Origin: Isotricha intestinalis
Taxonomy: Eukaryota > Ciliophora > Litostomatea > Vestibuliferida > Isotrichidae
Length of the DNA stretch: 64,000 nt
Assembly: GCA_023807065.1 (NCBI GenBank)
Contig: JAJJLU010000007.1
Location: forward strand, 1-64,000
Reading direction: 5' to 3'
The first letter of the stretch is position 1. Each line of letters begins with the position of its first letter. The notes under the pieces are model-generated. The model was not told where the DNA came from and searched no databases. It saw only the letters and a program-made list of their open reading frames with translations. This document shows, piece by piece, positions 62,484 to 64,000 of this stretch. Both the position numbers and the translations under genes were made by a program.

Positions 62484-64000
62484 ATGAAATTTCATCATCT
62501 AATAATCTTAATAATTGCAATAATATATATTTCATCTAAAAAATTAAGTTCAAGAAAAGAAAAAGACTCTTTAATAGATACAGTGAGTAACGTAACATCA
62601 TATGTTGTGGATAAAGTTCTTTCAGATTTATCAAAAGAACTTCACAATGAAGTAAAAGAAAAAAAAGAAAAGAGAAAATATAATAAAACAAATTTATTAA
62701 ATAAAGTAATAAAACATGATTCAATAAAAAATAATACAAATTATAGAAATGAACCAAATCATGTTATTGATGTATCAGTTTTAGAAAAAGATATTAACAA
62801 TTTAATATCAGATAAGAATGAAACTTTAATGAATGAAGTTTATAATGAATCAGAAACTTTAAAAGAAGTATATGATTCAATTAATTGGACAGTTTTATTT
62901 GAAAATATGAAAGAATTAGCAAAAGAAGAAGAAGAACAAGAAGAACAAGAACAAGAAGAAATTATAATTCAACAAAAATCTCAAGAAAGTCAAAATAAAG
63001 AAGATGAAAAAATTGAAGAACCTGAAAATTCAATTAATCAAGAAGAAGAAATTATTGATAATTCTCCTTTTGATAATAATAAAATTTTAGAAATTATTCA
63101 ACCTCCAAAACAAGAAAATAATCTATTTAATAATGAAGAGAATAAAGAAGAGGAATTAGATATTGTAGGTTTTAATATTAATAAAAATAGTCAAAGAGAT
63201 GATAATTATAATGAAGAACCTGAGCAAAATTTAAATGATGGTATTCCTCAACAAGAAGAAAGTAGAGATTATTCCATTCAAGAAAGTAATGTTCAAGAAC
63301 CGGAAGATAATATTCAAGAGCCAATTAATGAAGAAGAGAAAAAAAATGAAGATAAATATAATCAATATGTTATTAATGATATGGAAGATAGTATAAATGA
63401 AATAATTGAGAAAATTAATAAAGGAGAAGATATTACAAAAAAAGAACAAGAGAAAAAAGAAGAATATCCTCAAGAACCAAAACAAGAACTTCAAGTTCAA
63501 CAACAAAATAAAGAAGAATATCCTCAAGAACCAATTCAAGAACAACAAGTCGAACAACAAAATAAAGAAGAATATCCTCAAGAACCAGTTCAAGAACAAC
63601 AAGTTCAACAACAAAATAAAGAAGAATATCCTCAAGAACCAAAACAAGAACAACAAGTAGAACAACAAAATAAAGAAGAATATCCTCAAGAACCAATTCA
63701 AGAAGAAGAAGTATTTGAAATAATAAATCCTCCACAAACAAAAGAAGAAGAAAATGTTGAACAACAAAAAGAAGAATTATCTCAACAATTAAAGAAAGAA
63801 AATTGTAGTTGTCATAATATTACAGAAATAAAAGAAACCATTGAATCATTGTTAAATGATATGGTTATTTTAAGAGATGCTATGGAAGCTGATAATATAA
63901 ATTTAAAAGATGCAGTTCAAGATTATGTTATTAATAAAGAAGAAAAGAAAATAACTGATTCAATTAATTTAAAATTAACAGGAAATTATTCAACTAAAAC
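62484..64000 (+). CDS. Secreted Glu/Gln-rich repeat protein, cut by the window end
   Basis: Open from the ATG at 62484 to the window end (>505 codons). The N-terminus is a signal peptide (FHHLIILIIAIIYISS) and sequons follow (SNVT, KNET, YNES, INWT). Residues ~150-430 are Glu/Gln-rich. At 63456-63713 an 18-residue unit, KEEYPQEP-x-QEQQV-x-QQN, repeats four times and part of a fifth. A more ordered part then starts at NCSCHNITEIKETIESLL. The expected setting is the surface coat, secretory granules or the extracellular matrix. A Pro/Gln repeat in a secreted protein fits a structural or adhesive role. No enzyme domain seen in this part. Confidence 0.88.
   Translation, partial: MKFHHLIILIIAIIYISSKKLSSRKEKDSLIDTVSNVTSYVVDKVLSDLSKELHNEVKEKKEKRKYNKTNLLNKVIKHDSIKNNTNYRNEPNHVIDVSVLEKDINNLISDKNETLMNEVYNESETLKEVYDSINWTVLFENMKELAKEEEEQEEQEQEEIIIQQKSQESQNKEDEKIEEPENSINQEEEIIDNSPFDNNKILEIIQPPKQENNLFNNEENKEEELDIVGFNINKNSQRDDNYNEEPEQNLNDGIPQQEESRDYSIQESNVQEPEDNIQEPINEEEKKNEDKYNQYVINDMEDSINEIIEKINKGEDITKKEQEKKEEYPQEPKQELQVQQQNKEEYPQEPIQEQQVEQQNKEEYPQEPVQEQQVQQQNKEEYPQEPKQEQQVEQQNKEEYPQEPIQEEEVFEIINPPQTKEEENVEQQKEELSQQLKKENCSCHNITEIKETIESLLNDMVILRDAMEADNINLKDAVQDYVINKEEKKITDSINLKLTGNYSTK
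63456..63713 (+). repeat. 54-bp tandem repeat, four copies plus a partial
   Basis: Four 54 bp units begin at 63456, 63510, 63564 and 63618; a shorter fifth runs from 63672 to about 63713. Each encodes KEEYPQEP then a variable residue (K/I/V), QEQQV (QELQV in the first), a variable residue and QQN. Variation is limited to a few codons, so the array is young or homogenised. Confidence 0.92.

Noticed and set aside
63231..63767. Two long minus-strand frames opposite the repeat protein (hydrophobic, FLRIFFF and LVLEDILL repeats)
   Set aside because: They are mirror readings of the 54 bp repeat in the plus-strand gene; the plus frame has a signal peptide, an ATG and continues past the array.

Overview
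The window looks like the left end of a gene-dense, extremely AT-rich nuclear chromosome from a flagellated or ciliated unicellular eukaryote. It opens with three and a half copies of CCCCAAT, which reads as a telomere, and the first stop codon lies only about 145 bp inside it. Long open frames run almost back to back on both strands with no intron needed anywhere. Their stops are mostly TAA, with a few TGA and at least one TAG, so the standard code is in use. A C4A2-like telomere hard against a gene, compact intron-poor genes and Asn-rich proteins suggest a ciliate macronuclear chromosome. The standard code would point to a lineage such as the litostomes (which include rumen ciliates) rather than Tetrahymena or Paramecium. 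That placement is inference. I saw no tRNA, rRNA, transposon or CRISPR array.

Layout. 1-16 kb: telomere, PP2C phosphatase, membrane RING protein (frameshifted), ELYS-like nucleoporin, short delta-COP-like protein, cyclin, ABHD17-like hydrolase with a Thr in place of the nucleophile Ser, SCP-type phosphatase, and a seven-TM protein fused to a degenerate PIP-kinase domain. 16-26 kb: unassigned proteins, an FMRP-like Agenet protein, a lipidated PH-like protein, an unusual 0.5 kb non-coding block and an RPGRIP1L-like transition-zone protein. 26-38 kb: a 4-alpha-glucanotransferase-glucokinase fusion with a predicted signal peptide, a WD-repeat protein, a PUB-UBX p97 cofactor, a candidate axonemal protein with distinct codon use, and ATG9. 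38-46.6 kb: a decayed secreted-protein gene, a ferlin interrupted by one frameshift inside a C2 domain, and two further gene remnants. 46.6-64 kb: a second SCP-like phosphatase, VID27, a DNAJC7-like co-chaperone, a histidine-phosphatase-fold protein lacking its catalytic His, a CaaX protein, a kelch-like protein, a VHS protein, a SIM-bearing protein, and a secreted repeat protein running off the window.

The genes are ordinary eukaryotic housekeeping, membrane-traffic, cilium and signalling genes with no operon logic. Neighbours are often divergent with very short shared upstream regions (76 bp in one case). The most notable items are the glucanotransferase-glucokinase fusion, the 7TM-PIPK protein, three proteins that keep an enzyme fold but have altered catalytic residues, two frameshifted conserved genes, and a cluster of pseudogenes at 38-46 kb.
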